Shown: positions 41,983 through 52,301, counted from the first letter of the stretch. The stretch: DNA of 64,000 nt from Rhynchopus sp. YZ270_cl-10 (GCA_964035575.1 OZ037897.1:434001-498000), one strand, 5' to 3'. Notes: generated by a model from the letters alone, not told the origin. Numbers and translations are program-made.

Positions 41983-42270
41983 TGGGGGGGGGCGAATAAG
42001 AGATCAGGGGTGAATAAGAGATCAGGGCCGAATAAGAGATCAGGTTGAGATTTTGGGGGTATTTTTTTTTTTTTTTTTTGCCAGCGCCAGGGTTTTATCT
42101 TGAAATTTTTTTTGAAATTTTACCCTGTCTGGCAAAAAAGTGGTCAAAATATTTTTTTTGCCTCCGGCGAAAATGTCTTTTTGCTTTTTTCCCCCCAAAA
42201 AATTTTTTTTATTTCTGGCTCGTCCGTTCGCCTAATAAGAGATGCCACATCTCTTATTCGCCCCCCCCCA
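41983..42270. mobile_element. TIR element, GGGGGGGCGAATAAGAGAT ends
   Basis: Nine G then CGAATAAGAGAT at left faces ATCTCTTATTCG then nine C at right. The left end is followed by two more direct units of GAATAAGAGATCAGG (three in all, 41994-42044). Non-coding. Confidence 0.75.
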
Positions 42271-42603
42271 TCGGTTTTGAAAAGTCGAAAAACCATTTAT
42301 TTTATGAGAAAATACAAAAAAAAAATCTCTTTTTTAACTGGTTTTCGCGTGTCGGTAATTACTAAAAGAGTATAGCGGATTTTTTTTAAGGAGGGAACCT
42401 CTCCAACCTCCAAAACTAGATAAATAACGAACAGAAGAAAAAAAAAAACCTGGAAATTTGAACCAAAGCCCGTTTTAAGCATTTGGCTTTATGTTTTTTG
42501 ATCAGCAATACAGCGGGAGGGGGGGAAAGGGAAGAGAGGAATAGAAGGAGAGTCAGACTCCTGATTGAGATGTGGTTATTTATTCGTTTCTCTTTTTTGT
42601 TGT

Positions 42604-42703
42604 ATCGACAATCACGTTATACCTACTGGTATAACGATCTGTACTCAATGTCGGCCGAAGCCTATGTACTACAGAAGGTATAGACGCAGATCATCCTCAA
42701 CCC
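42604..42703 (+). ncRNA. structured repeat I, copy 2
   Basis: Outer helix CGACA (42606-42610) / TGTCG (42649-42653). Inner hairpin CGTTATACC / GGTATAACG is perfect with loop TACT. Third helix GGC-CGAA-GCC (42653-42662). Downstream block GGTATAGACGCAGATCATCC as at 35391. Confidence 0.62.
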
Positions 42704-42962
42704 TTAAACTTTTTTTTTGTTTTTTTTCACTCCGCGGGAGCAATTCACTCCGCGAGAAAAGGGAGGTTGGTTGGTGGGTAATGTATATAGAACCTCTCTT
42801 TACGTAATCTGGTGAAGGGCATTTATCTCAAAAAAAAAACTAGGATTTTGTACAAAAAGAAACTACCCACGGTTTTGAACATTCACAGAACCCTTTTGAT
42901 AAATTATTGGATTAGCGGAGCAGCCATAAGTCTTCACTTCTGTTTTTTTTTTTTTTTTTTTT

Positions 42963-43013
42963 GAAAACTTGGTTTGTATTAGTGTAGCCACCCTAGAGTG
43001 TGCTCCACTATAG
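42963..43013 (+). repeat. dispersed repeat C, copy 5
   Basis: Subtype 2: CACCCTAGAGTGTGCTCC. A decayed family B-like start (GATAAATTATTGGATTAG) lies 65 bp upstream. Confidence 0.78.
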
Positions 43014-43262
43014 TTTTATTTTTTCTCCCCCTTCCAGACCTAAGCAAAAAGAGTTGGTGGGGGTGTGGGGTGGGGAGGGGACAAAACCTGGTATTTTTTT
43101 TTAAAAATGAAGAACAACACCTATCCCCCCCTCCCTTCTGTTCCCTAACAACACCAGTACTTTCCTCATCTCCACAAAAAAAAAAAGAGTTGACCTTGTT
43201 GAAATACCGCCATTGTATCGATCATGATCGTCTTATTGATATGAAACCTTATTTTGTTTTTT

Positions 43263-43310
43263 GAAAACTTCGTTGTATTAGTGTAGACACCCGAGGATGA
43301 ACTCCACTAT
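43263..43310 (+). repeat. dispersed repeat C, copy 6
   Basis: Subtype 1, with GAAAACTTCGTTGTATTAG. Confidence 0.8.
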
Positions 43311-43870
43311 TTTTTTTTTTTTGTATTGAAGGCAGTAGGCGCAGAAAGGGAAGAGATGGGAGGGGGAGATAAGGCAACCGAGAGCAAAGGTTGATCTGGA
43401 AGAGAGAAAAGAAAATGTTGTGATGATGGGCAGAAGAAAGATGGTATGGCTGAGGTAGGGGATATACGTCCCACATGCTATGTGAACGAAGAGGGAATTA
43501 AAAAAAAGGTAGGAAAAAAAAATGTGATCTCCGCCTCTGTGGACGTAGGGCACCGGAATATCCAAAAGAAAGAAAAAAAAAGAAGGGAAAAAATTACAAT
43601 GCTAAAGTAGAAGAGAGCGGTCTTAAGTCCTAAATACTATTGACGCACCTCTTCTCTTTTCTCCTCTTCAATCCAAAAAAAAAAAAACTCCCCAACCATG
43701 CCAAAAAAAATCCACCCTACAGAACACAATCTCTCTTGGAATCATAGAAATAAAAGAAAACACAAAACACTCACTCGGAAAATGCAAAAAGAAGAGAAAA
43801 AAGAAAAAAAAAACGGAATATCACTTTGGGTGGCACATAAAAAAATAAAATCGAAAAATTTACAGAAAAT

Positions 43871-46058
43871 TTAGCATGTCATATCCTGCTTGCCAGGTCC
43901 CCAGTACTCGGGGCCGGTGCCGGGGGCCCAGGTGGGGCAGCGCTCGTCCATGTGGGGGTAGAAGCCTGACTCGTTGAAGTGGTTGAAGTTGAGGGTGTGG
44001 TCACCCACAAGCTGGCACAGCTGGTTGTTGGGGTCGGCCTTCTTGCAGACGTCGGGGCGGTTCTCGTTGGCGAGGGCAGGGTTGAAGATGTTCAGCGAGT
44101 AGTCGTCCAGGTTCGAGAGCTCTCCGCAGTTGATGTCATCGTCACCGAAGAGACCACCTGCCTTCCACATGTGGCACACAAAGACACAGCACACCATCGA
44201 CGGGCCGGTCGCAGGCTTGCCGAACTTTGTGGTGTTGTACATCCACTCATCCTTCTCAACCATCGCCGGGATGTCCGCGGTGCTGATGTTCAGAACGGTC
44301 TCGGCGTGCATGAGGATCTCATCCGGGGTGAGGCCTCTGGTTCCCATACGGAGGTTCCATGCCTGGGAGATGAGGCGGTCGGAGGTGCCGGGGATGTAAC
44401 GGTGTCCGATGGTGAAGAGGAGCTCGATGATCTCCCATGTGCAGCATGAGGTGAAGTCGGGTGCCACGCAGGGGTAGTTGCCTGCGACGGTGTCGATCCA
44501 TCCCCAAAGCATGTTCTCGAATCCGTAGTCAAGACCGTCAACGGTGCTGAAGAACTCCCACATCTTGTCCTGGTCGAGCTTGGCGCGCCATTCAGGGGCA
44601 AGGGGTGCCCAGGTCACCTGGAAGCCTGCCTTCACGGCGCGGTCAATCCAGACGTTCCATGGAGTGCACTGCACTCCGTTGACCGGCCAGTAGTCGGTCA
44701 CACCAGTGGACTCACAGATGTGCAGGTCGTTTGTCGAGTTGCGCATCGCAACGGTGGTGTGTCCAGTGGTGGATCCCATGGCCCATCCAAGCATAGGGTC
44801 AAGCCCGTCAAGACGGATCACTCCCACGAAGTCGCCGGTGCCCACAAGGTCCTGGTCGATCTCAACAGGGGTGGTGTCTGCGCGGGCAGTGATGAACGGC
44901 TGGATCGGGCGGTACTTTGTGAGGAAGTCGATGTTCTTGGCGGTGACCTTCTCGTCGGGCTTGACGGGGTACCTGCCGACGTCGGGCTGGAGGAAGAGCT
45001 CTGTGGTGGCCAGAAGGTTCTTCATGGTGGTGGCCTCGTCGTGGTGGAATGCAAGGACACGGATACCCTTCTTCGTGAAGTCGTAGATGACGGCGGTGTT
45101 GTTGGGCTCGACCAGCCTCCAGTTGATGGTGTGCTTCTTGCTGAGGTCGTTGATCGCCTGCGGGTGCACACCCTCGGTGGTCGCAAACAGGTAGAAGTCT
45201 CCATAGTGGAAAACACCACAGTCCGAGGACTCCACCTCAAGCACCACCCCGCTCTTGTTCTCATTCCACTTGGCAGTTGCCTTGTTCTTCCTGCAGTTGC
45301 TGTTCGACCACTCCAGGGCAGGGCCGTCAGGCAGCACGTTACCCTTGGACTGGGGGAGGAAGTTGAAGTACGGGTACTCATCGTCACCAAGGGGCTCGGA
45401 TGGGGTGCGGTCCTGTGATGGGTGTGTGGGGGGAGGGGAAGGGGGAGGGGGGTAAGTGGCAAACCTTCTTGAGGGATTTGTCCATCTTCTCAGCGGCCTC
45501 CTTGGTAACCTTGATGAACTCAGCGGTGCTGTCGGCACGGCTCATCTTCTCAAGGTCGGTCTCAAGCTCGCTCACATCTGTGGTTGCATGGTTTTCATGG
45601 TTTTCACGGTTTCACATTATCACTTTCAATCCCCAAAGAAATACGATTCTTGGTAGTGCATGCTTGGGGAGTTTTTTCTATTGTGCCTAGTGCACTGTAT
45701 TACCACCATCCTACCCGAGGACCTCCACTACACATCTATGTGATGCTGGTCACCTCCGTGCAATCCTTGGGGAAAAAATTTACTTGAAATGCGACATACC
45801 GACACCGTTGGTCATGCCCAGGTAGGTCATGGCACGGTAGATGGAGGGGACGTCCTTGAGCTGGTCCTGCAGCCACGCTGCGGCACGCTTGGTCACCTTC
45901 AGACGGAAGTCGTTCATGGTCTCCTTTCCGGTGAGCTCCTCACCGCCCGAGGCCATCCATGCGTCGAAGGCCTTCTCAGATGCAGGGAGCATAGGACCCT
46001 CCTGCACGACGGTTGCCGACGCCGCGGCAACAAGCAGAAGGCACGACACGGCCTTCAT
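43871..46058 (-). CDS. secreted permuted papain-like (NlpC/P60-type) protein
   Basis: Exons 45800-46058, 45465-45577 and 43871-45412 give 637 aa. Intron 1 (222 bp) is GTATGT...CCACAG in phase 1, and intron 2 (52 bp) is GTTTGC...TCACAG in phase 0. Joining yields a smooth protein (NGV-D-VSELETD; DKSLKK-DRTPSEP). Residues 1-~20 are a signal peptide (MKAVSCLLLVAAASATVVQ). Residues ~125-300 are an unrecognised N-terminal domain. A permuted papain-like fold is suggested by TGDFVGVIRLDG, then TGHTTVAM (His ~342), HICESTG (Glu ~358) and a late MVCCVFVCHMWKAGG (Cys ~532/533). The order His-Glu-Cys is that of permuted NlpC/P60 (YiiX/LRAT-like) enzymes, which cleave or form amide or thioester bonds. Many cysteines and N-glycosylation sites fit a secreted or lysosomal protein. 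The exact reaction is unknown. Confidence 0.82.
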
Positions 46059-46957
46059 TGTGATGTTGGTTTGTTGTGTTCTTTTTACCCTAATCCACCT
46101 GGTCAAAAGAAGTGAAGTTTGTGCAAACGCCCCTCGCGACGCAAAAAAAAAAAAAAGCTCCAGGAGAGAAAGAAAAAAAATAGAAAACAGAAGAAGGAAG
46201 AAAGGGAAGTGACGCCCCAAAATGGGTAAAATGATGCACAACCTCCCCGAGGGTGTTGTGAGATAAAGCTGCCTGAAGCCACGTTCGAGGAAAAATGCAT
46301 AAAAGTGGACGTTCTGATGAGGGGCGGAATCTCATGAGGAAGCATGGTGACAGCGACGGAGGAGGTAACTGAGACGACGCCTTCGTCTGGAGTCGAAAAG
46401 TGGTTGAACAATTTAGAGTGCAGGGCACACCAACTTCCTGACCCGCAACGAGCGAGATCAGGGGAGAACGGAGGACTGACTGACATTGATACACGACACG
46501 ACTTCCGACCGTAGTTATGAAAAGTCGCTCCTTGGGGGCATTTTACTGTGCAATGGCAATGCAAGAATGAAGCTGGCGTGAACTTCCAACAGTTGTTTTT
46601 GCATACGTTGTTAACCTATTTAACTGAAACGCATACGAACGAGACCAAGACGGACCTGTATGGGTCAATAACGTTGCCATATTCAATGGCTCGATGTGTA
46701 ACGTGTTGAACAGTTTGCGAAACCCCCATCCCCCCATGCTCCAGTGAAAACTTCGCGCACGCGCTGCTGGACAGGGGAGCGAGTCGGTCAAAAAAAGGGG
46801 GGGAGTAAATTTCATGGGAGAGGATATTTGCTTTTTTTTTGAATTTGACAGAAAGAAAAAACGGGGTATGTATCTAAAGGGGGGGAAAGGGTTCTAGCGT
46901 ACAGGGTATGAAAGGTTTTATGACAAACAAAAAAAAAAATTAAAAAAGCAAAGTTTG

Positions 46958-47000
46958 TAAGATGAGATGAGAAGCCTCTCTGTGTCGTTAAATCACCTTA
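46958..47000 (+). repeat. dispersed repeat A, diverged copy
   Basis: TAAGATGAGATGAGAAGCC, TCTCTGTG, AATCACCTT; stem partly lost. Confidence 0.6.
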
Positions 47001-47056
47001 CAAACACTTTTGCAACAGATGCAATGCATCTCTCTGCACAACACCATCTTTTTTTT

Positions 47057-47122
47057 GAAAAATTGTTGGAGTAGTGTAGTTGCCTCGGTTGTGTTGCCAC
47101 ACAGTTGTGCAATCTCCACTGT
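47057..47122 (+). repeat. dispersed repeat B, copy 6
   Basis: Full-length, followed by AAAGTTCACTCACGAAAAGG exactly as at 31353. Confidence 0.82.
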
Positions 47123-47248
47123 CCAAAAGTTCACTCACGAAAAGGCCTCTTTTTTTACCACCATCATCGTGCGGGACACTGGGTTTACACTCTGAGGCTT
47201 GATTAGCATGCGAGGTGTTGCGTTCCCTCTCTTTGCTATCTCTACACT

Positions 47249-47959
47249 CTATAACTCAATTTCACCCACCACCCGCTCCTTCTCCAAACACTGCTCCAGC
47301 TGCGACATGAGCGCCAGGTTCTGAGCCATGAGTGCATCCACCTCTGCCTCAGCAGCTTCAAGCCTGTCGTCGTCCTCACCACCCTTTACCTCCTTCACTT
47401 CCTTAGACTCCTTAGCCTCCAGCTTCCCAAGCCTGACCACCTCCTCCTCCAAGACTGTGACCTGCCTCTGTCTCTTGGCAGCTTGCTGCTCATGCCGACG
47501 GAGACGTTTCAAAAGCACACCATTTTCCGCTTCAAGAGTATCCGCCCGCATTTCAGAGTCCTCAAGCATCTTCACGACCGCATCAAATTGCGCCATCGCC
47601 TGATCCCTTTCGAGTGTAACTGCTGCGAGGGATGTGGCATCTTCTCGTTTGGCGCGCATCTCTGCTGCAGACGGGACTGCAACTGGGGCGGAATCGCTGT
47701 CAGGAAGGGAAGGTGGTGCTGATGTGGATACAGAGGTGCACATGGAGGCGGGCGTCGAGGAAAGCGAGACAACCTCATGCCCGGGAGCACCGACACTCCC
47801 GCGCAGCCGTCCTGCAAGGAGAGGGTATGACGTTGACGTTTGCGCACACCACCTCTGCTCACACCCTTCAATCAGGGTGCTAACAAGGTTTTTAACCTGC
47901 GATACAGTGGGTGCAGCCTCCTGAGGCCGGGGTGGCGGTGGCGGTTGCGGAGTACTCAT
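47249..47959 (-). CDS. coiled-coil protein (236 aa)
   Basis: Starts at an ATG at 47959 (MSTPQPPPPPRPQEAAP). Residues 1-17 are Pro-rich and 18-95 are Ser/Ala/Pro-rich, probably disordered. Residues ~98-232 are a long charged helix with heptad character (SEMRADTLEAENGVLLKRL; AEAEVDALMAQNLALMSQLE). It has no catalytic motif, signal peptide or membrane segment. Composition matches the other host genes and no intron is needed. Probably a scaffold or cytoskeletal partner, but that is only inferred from the coiled coil. Confidence 0.7.
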   Translation of the reverse strand: MSTPQPPPPPRPQEAAPTVSQVKNLVSTLIEGCEQRWCAQTSTSYPLLAGRLRGSVGAPGHEVVSLSSTPASMCTSVSTSAPPSLPDSDSAPVAVPSAAEMRAKREDATSLAAVTLERDQAMAQFDAVVKMLEDSEMRADTLEAENGVLLKRLRRHEQQAAKRQRQVTVLEEEVVRLGKLEAKESKEVKEVKGGEDDDRLEAAEAEVDALMAQNLALMSQLEQCLEKERVVGEIEL

Positions 47960-48193
47960 TGCGGACAGAGAAAAATCAAATACTTCAGTTCAATGAAAAT
48001 GAAGATGCGTGTGGGTGATGGGGGATAAAAAGTGTGTATGTGGTTGGTGTTCCTGTTGTAGGGGGGTGGTGTGTGGATTATTAGAGGGATTAGATTTGAA
48101 GAGTGAAATGAGTGAAATGCGGAGAGGGGAATATCCCCCTTTAATTTGCAATGGGGGGGAATTTCAAGATGTTTTGAACAAAAAATAAAATAT

Positions 48194-48887
48194 GGGGAGA
48201 TCCGGGTGCCCACAACAACAATATTCACAAGCAATCACAAAAAATAAATCCTATTCACAAAAAATCACAAACAAAAAATCTTATTCACAAAAAATCACAC
48301 AAAATCACAAAAAATAAATCCTATTCACAAAAAATCACAAGTAATCACAAAAAATAAATCCTATTCGCAAAAAATCACAAACGATCACAAAAAATCACAA
48401 AAATCACAAAAAATCACAAGCAATCACAAAAAAAAAATCCTATTCACAAACAATCACAAAAAATAAATCCTATTCACAAAAAATCACAAAAAATCACAAA
48501 AAATCAAAAAGAATCACATCCACTTTTTGTGATTTTTTGTGATTTTTTTGTGATTGTTTGTGATTTTTTGTGAATAGGATTTTTTTTTTTGTGATTGCTT
48601 GTGATTTTTTGTGAATAGGATTTATTTTTTGTGATTTTGTGTGATTTTTTGTGAATAAGATTTTTTGTTTGTGATTTTTTGTGATTGTTTGTGAATAGGA
48701 TTTTTTTTTTGTGATTGCTTGTGATTTTTTGTGATTTTTGTGATTTTTTGTGATTTGTTGTGAATAGGATTTTTTTTTTGTGATTTTTTGTATTTATTTT
48801 GTGTGATTTGTTGTGATTTGTTGTGATTTGTTGTGATTTTTTGTGATTTTTTGTGAATATTGTTGTTGCGGGCACCCGGATCTCCCC
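48194..48887. mobile_element. fold-back element with TCACAA/TTGTGA arms
   Basis: The 37-bp ends starting GGGGAGATCCGGGTGCCC are inverted with a single mismatch. The left arm is a degenerate array of AATCACAAAA with AATCCTATTCACAAA blocks; the right arm is its inverse (TTTGTGAATAGGATTT). The turn is near 48525. No coding capacity. Fold-back (Foldback/TU-like) structure inferred. Confidence 0.85.
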
Positions 48888-49081
48888 AAAATAGCTTTTT
48901 TTTCAATCGCACACTAGTAGCTTGTTTTTTTTGTTTTGGTTGTGGTCTTTTTTTTTAATATGAGGGAGAAAAAAAAACGGAAATTTGAAAAAAAAATAAA
49001 AGAATGAAAAAAATGGCAGCAGGGAGTCGATAGTTGCAAAAAGGCCTTTCACCCTAATGGAGATATCAACCCCTTTTTCTA

Positions 49082-49234
49082 TACACCACGCCTCATGTCA
49101 GCGCGACAGTGTCTGAATGGCATGACATGTGGTTCTTTTTTTTTGAACATGTCATTAGTGCCACATGTCATTGTTTTTACCATGTCATATGACATGCCAT
49201 TCGACAGTGTCACGCTGACATGTGGCGTGGTGTA
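49082..49234. mobile_element. palindromic MITE, TACACCACGCC ends
   Basis: TACACCACGCCTCATGTCAG and CGACAGTGTCTGAATGGCAT at the left are mirrored by ATGCCATTCGACAGTGTC and CTGACATGTGGCGTGGTGTA. It is TA-flanked. A poly-T run lies in the spacer. Confidence 0.8.
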
Positions 49235-50188
49235 CTCACACACAAGAGAATAAAAAAAAAAATGAAGGGGATGTGGGTGGGAGGAAACGGCTTGAAAGAT
49301 AAACGGTGTTTTCGTGTAACAATACACGGATCCGCCGTGAGCGTTCCCATTTTTTGTGCAGCAAAAGAGTAGTGCCTGGTTCGTTCAAGACAAAAAGTCC
49401 TTTCGTGCTTGGTCACCTTGAAGACAGGTGGGGGGGGTTTTTTTTTGAAGGTATTTTTTTTTAATGAAATTTCTTGTTCCAGTCATCCAACATTTGGGTA
49501 GGTAAAAACCTATCTTTAGCGTTTTTTTTGAAAATCGCAAACAATTCATTTCATTTTCTTTTTTATTTTGCTTTTTGTTTTTTTTGTTGATTTTCCTACC
49601 ATAGTATTCTATGAATAGGATGTGCAAAAATCCCGGTATGGTAACCATACTTACCAAACAACCAAAAAAAAGAAAAAAAAAATGAGAGGGGTAAAATGGG
49701 AGCCATAAGAATGGGAAGAGGTGAGAGGGGAGAGGGAGAGAGAGGGGGGAGAAAAGACAAAAAACGAAATGCAAGGCGAGGGGCAAATAAAAGAACGAAA
49801 AAAAGGGGGGTGAAAGCTGATACTGCAAACACCTCTGGGATGAGGCTTCGAATGCTCTGTGTGGGGGGGGTGGAAAATAAAAAAAAAAGCGTGATTGGTG
49901 CCTTCGGAAATGGAGGGGAGGGAGGATGGGGGGGATTCCTGGGGGGGGAAAGAAAATGTTTTATACACGACAAAGCAAAAAGACTTGCGTTGTGGGGTTT
50001 TTTTTTTTTTCACTGTTTGTTTTGCAAACTGTGAAACGATAAGTCAAGTCTTTTCCTTCACCGTCGTGTAGGAAGAACCATAGCCTCTTATTTAGTCACA
50101 AAAAAAAAAGTCGGTTTGTAGAGTTGGCTTGGTGGACAGGACAAAAAAAAAAAAAAAAAAAAAAAAGCGAGCAAAGTTATTGATGCAG

Positions 50189-50282
50189 CCAGGCAGCAGC
50201 CGCAGCACCGGCACCAGCGCCGTCCCCGACCACCCATACGTTCACCACACCGTGGTCGCCGAACACCCAGTCAGCCCCGGCA
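50189..50282 (-). pseudogene. 94-bp fragment of the giant RTX gene in a dispersed repeat
   Basis: Bases 50189-50282 match 327-420 with one difference (acccataCG here, acccacaCG there) at a constant offset of 49862. In the gene this encodes GADWVFGDHGVVNVWVVGDG and the Ala-rich run after it. The fragment lies between TGATGCAG and CACCTCCGACTGACC, which are adjacent in the family G copy at 33922. It has no function of its own. Confidence 0.93.
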
Positions 50283-50326
50283 CCTCCGACTGACCTATGC
50301 ACGATGCCAGCTGGATGAAAGCATAT
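50281..50326 (+). repeat. dispersed repeat G, copy 3
   Basis: CACCTCCGACTGACC.ATGCACGATGCCAGCTGGATGAAAGCAT. Its left part (GATGCAG, about 50182-50188) lies on the other side of the RTX fragment. Confidence 0.75.
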
Positions 50327-50846
50327 AAAAAAAGGGGGGGGTGGTTTTGCTTTCACAGTGTTTAAACACTTCTGGAAAAAGAAAAGAAAAGAAGAGGGGT
50401 AAAAAAAAAAAACAGGAGCGTTTTCCACGTATATTCCTCCACTCTCCCAAGGCACCTCGCCCGTTTTGTCGCTCAATAAACAAAATAAGCAACTTAGAAG
50501 GGAGAGGCGGGGTGGTGGGGAGGAGGAGGTGTGGCGTGTCCTGTGGGGCCAGACAGCAGGAAGAGAGAAAAAAAAATAAACACAAAAAAAGCAGCAAAAG
50601 AAAAAAAAAAAACGAATTATTTGGGAGATGGGGGTTTTTTTTGTTGAGGGGGTGAAAATTAGAAACTAAACCCTCTCCCTCTTTCTGTTTATCGCTCTGC
50701 AAATTTTGTTGTGGGTTTCTTCGCTGTATGAGTTGTGTGAGTAATAAAACAAATACTGAAATAAAGACCAATTTGCAGACGATTCTATGCCCTCTTCTTA
50801 CCACTTGGTATTTGGTTATTTTCTTCTTTTTTTTTTTTTTGTTGTT

Positions 50847-50992
50847 GAAAAACTTGGTTTTGTGTGGCTGAAGGGAGCTGATTCGCACTTCTTGCGCACT
50901 TCTGCGCACTTTTTTGCACCCCCCCCCCTCCTCATTCAGCCATACCATTGGTTGTATTAGTGTAACCACCCTAGAGTGTACTCCACTCTATA
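50847..50992 (+). repeat. dispersed repeat C, copy 7, split by an insertion
   Basis: GAAAAACTTGGTT (to 50859), an 88-bp insert, then GTATTAGTGTAACCACCC and subtype-2 TAGAGTGTACTCCACT. Removing one TTGGTT and the insert restores the family consensus. Confidence 0.82.
50860..50947. mobile_element. mini TIR element, copy 3, with TTGGTT duplication
   Basis: Left end TTGTGTGGCTGAA and right end TTCAGCCATACCA; flanked by TTGGTT at 50854-50859 and 50948-50953. The 6-bp duplication and the interrupted host repeat show that this family transposed. Confidence 0.82.
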
Positions 50993-51260
50993 CTAAACAC
51001 TTTTACGCCACCTCAAAGTTTGTTTGGGAATCCGTATCACTCTCCTCGCTGTTGTAGTTGATGTGTGGATGCTTCAACGCAACACGATACTTAACAACAC
51101 GAAGAGACACAAGTAACCTTTTTTTTAATTTTTTTTTCCCCTTTTTCGACACGCCCTATGAACGCTATTTACGCAATGCCCCTACACATGAAAGCACGTT
51201 ATTTTAATAAAAAAACAGAGATTGATAGTACAATAAGAGAACGGTGTCGACGGACAAAAA

Positions 51261-51374
51261 AAACTAAACATACCATAAAACCAACTGATCTGTCCTTACT
51301 ACTCTACTACTACGTCTTTTTTCGTTAGTAGAGCAGTCAGGACAGATCACTTGGTATAATGTTATGTTTAGTTT
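51261..51374. mobile_element. palindromic MITE, AAACTAAACATA ends
   Basis: AAACTAAACATACCATAAAA, CTGATCTGTCCT and TACTACTCTACTA at left face TAGTAGAGCAGT, AGGACAGATCA and TATGTTTAGTTT at right. Confidence 0.78.
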
Positions 51375-51474
51375 CCAATAACACTTCGTGTCTGCACAAA
51401 AAAAAACCCCCCCCCTCCATCCAGGAGTTCACATTTCATTGGCGCTGTACACAGAGGAATAAAGAGAAGTTTGT

Positions 51475-51537
51475 TTCATATACTAACTATTCTACTGAAT
51501 AGATGGTATAACAGGGTGACACTAAATGTACCCAAAC
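51475..51537 (+). repeat. dispersed repeat E, copy 1
   Basis: Family E: TTTCATATACTAACTATTC, TACTGAATAGATGGTATAAC, CACTAAATGTACCCAAAC. CTATTC and GAATAG form a small hairpin, and ATATAC/GTATAA may extend it. Other copies are at 62306 and 62977. Confidence 0.8.
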
Positions 51538-51590
51538 TTTTTTTTTAAAGAGAAGTTGAAATATGCTTTGTATGTCATGCTACACAAATC

Positions 51591-51705
51591 CACCTGATTT
51601 TTTGCCCAAAAAAATTTTTTTGGTGGAGTTTTTGGGAGGGGGGTTTCTAACTACCAACCAAACCTCCAATTAAACTCCATCAATTTTTCAAGCAAAATCA
51701 GGTGG
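51591..51705. mobile_element. inverted-repeat element, CCACCTGATTTTTTGC ends
   Basis: CCACCTGATTTTTTGC at left, GCAAAATCAGGTGG at right. An apparent relative with CCACCTGATTTGGCCCG ends is at 62664. Confidence 0.65.
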
Positions 51706-51840
51706 TACATCTAATAACAACTAACCAGAAACACCGTACACAGGCACGAGGAAAAGGAGGAGAAAGAGGGCAAAGTGGCGTGTGATAACGAAGAAAGTCT
51801 CTGCAACAGCAGGAAGAAGGAAAAAAAAGGGAGGGAAAGT

Positions 51841-51882
51841 TTATGACATGAACCAAAAAGACTCTCTGTTGCGTAGTCACTC
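51841..51882 (+). repeat. dispersed repeat A, copy 8
   Basis: ACATGAACCAAAAAGACTC, TCTGTTGCGTAGTCACTC; diverged stem. Confidence 0.6.
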
Positions 51883-52255
51883 TTTGCAATAGAAAAATTG
51901 GGGCATCAAAAAAGAAGAAAAAAAAATGGAAGAAACCAAATGAGAAAAAATAGTACACACATGGCAAATGGGGAGGCGTTTCGCTTTAAAACGGCACCCC
52001 ACAAGAAACACCCTACGCTCTTGAGAAAAAAACAGACGCCATGTGACCCAGAGTCTCTTCTTTCGAGTATGCTACAGACTTAACATGACAACACTGACCA
52101 CGACTGTCAGCATGGGGGATCCCAAAGGGTTCACTGTGGGGGGAGATTCTCGTAACCAAATAAAAAGACAAAAATAATTATTTCATGGAATAAACAAAAA
52201 TGGGGGTCGCTACAACTTTCTATAGAGAGAAAGATGAAGGTATCGCTAGACACAC

Positions 52256-52301
52256 CTCCGACTGACCCGTGTGTACGGTCAGCCCCGGATGAAAGCACAA
52301 A
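52256..52301 (+). repeat. dispersed repeat G, copy 4
   Basis: CCTCCGACTGACCCGTGTG, TACGGTCAGCCCCGGATG, AAAGCACAAAG. Confidence 0.65.

Larger units (their letters stand above)
39955..43870. other. intergenic region, repeat-rich, no gene supported
   Basis: Between the capping and papain-like genes. Holds a family J copy split by a mini TIR element (40104-40250), a palindromic MITE (41027), repeats B (41576), C (41693, 42963, 43263) and I (42604), and a G-run TIR element (41983). Long poly-A/T runs throughout. Confidence 0.7.
46059..47248. other. spacer upstream of the papain-like gene
   Basis: About 46250-46760 has balanced composition and few homopolymers, unlike the rest of the intergenic DNA, but no protein family or RNA is recognisable. 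It may hold the promoter or an unrecognised sequence. Repeats A (46958) and B (47057) follow. Confidence 0.5.

Noticed and set aside
48232-48860. CRISPR-like regularly repeated TCACAA blocks
   Set aside because: There are no fixed-length unique spacers, the units are degenerate and inverted around a centre, and this is eukaryotic DNA. It is a fold-back element.
49385-50034. Overlapping Phe/Ser/Pro- or Lys/Gly/Arg-rich frames
   Set aside because: They are translations of homopurine/homopyrimidine runs.
50177-50476. A small gene encoding GADWVFGDHG
   Set aside because: The RTX-like peptide comes only from the 94-bp fragment; the rest is low-complexity sequence.
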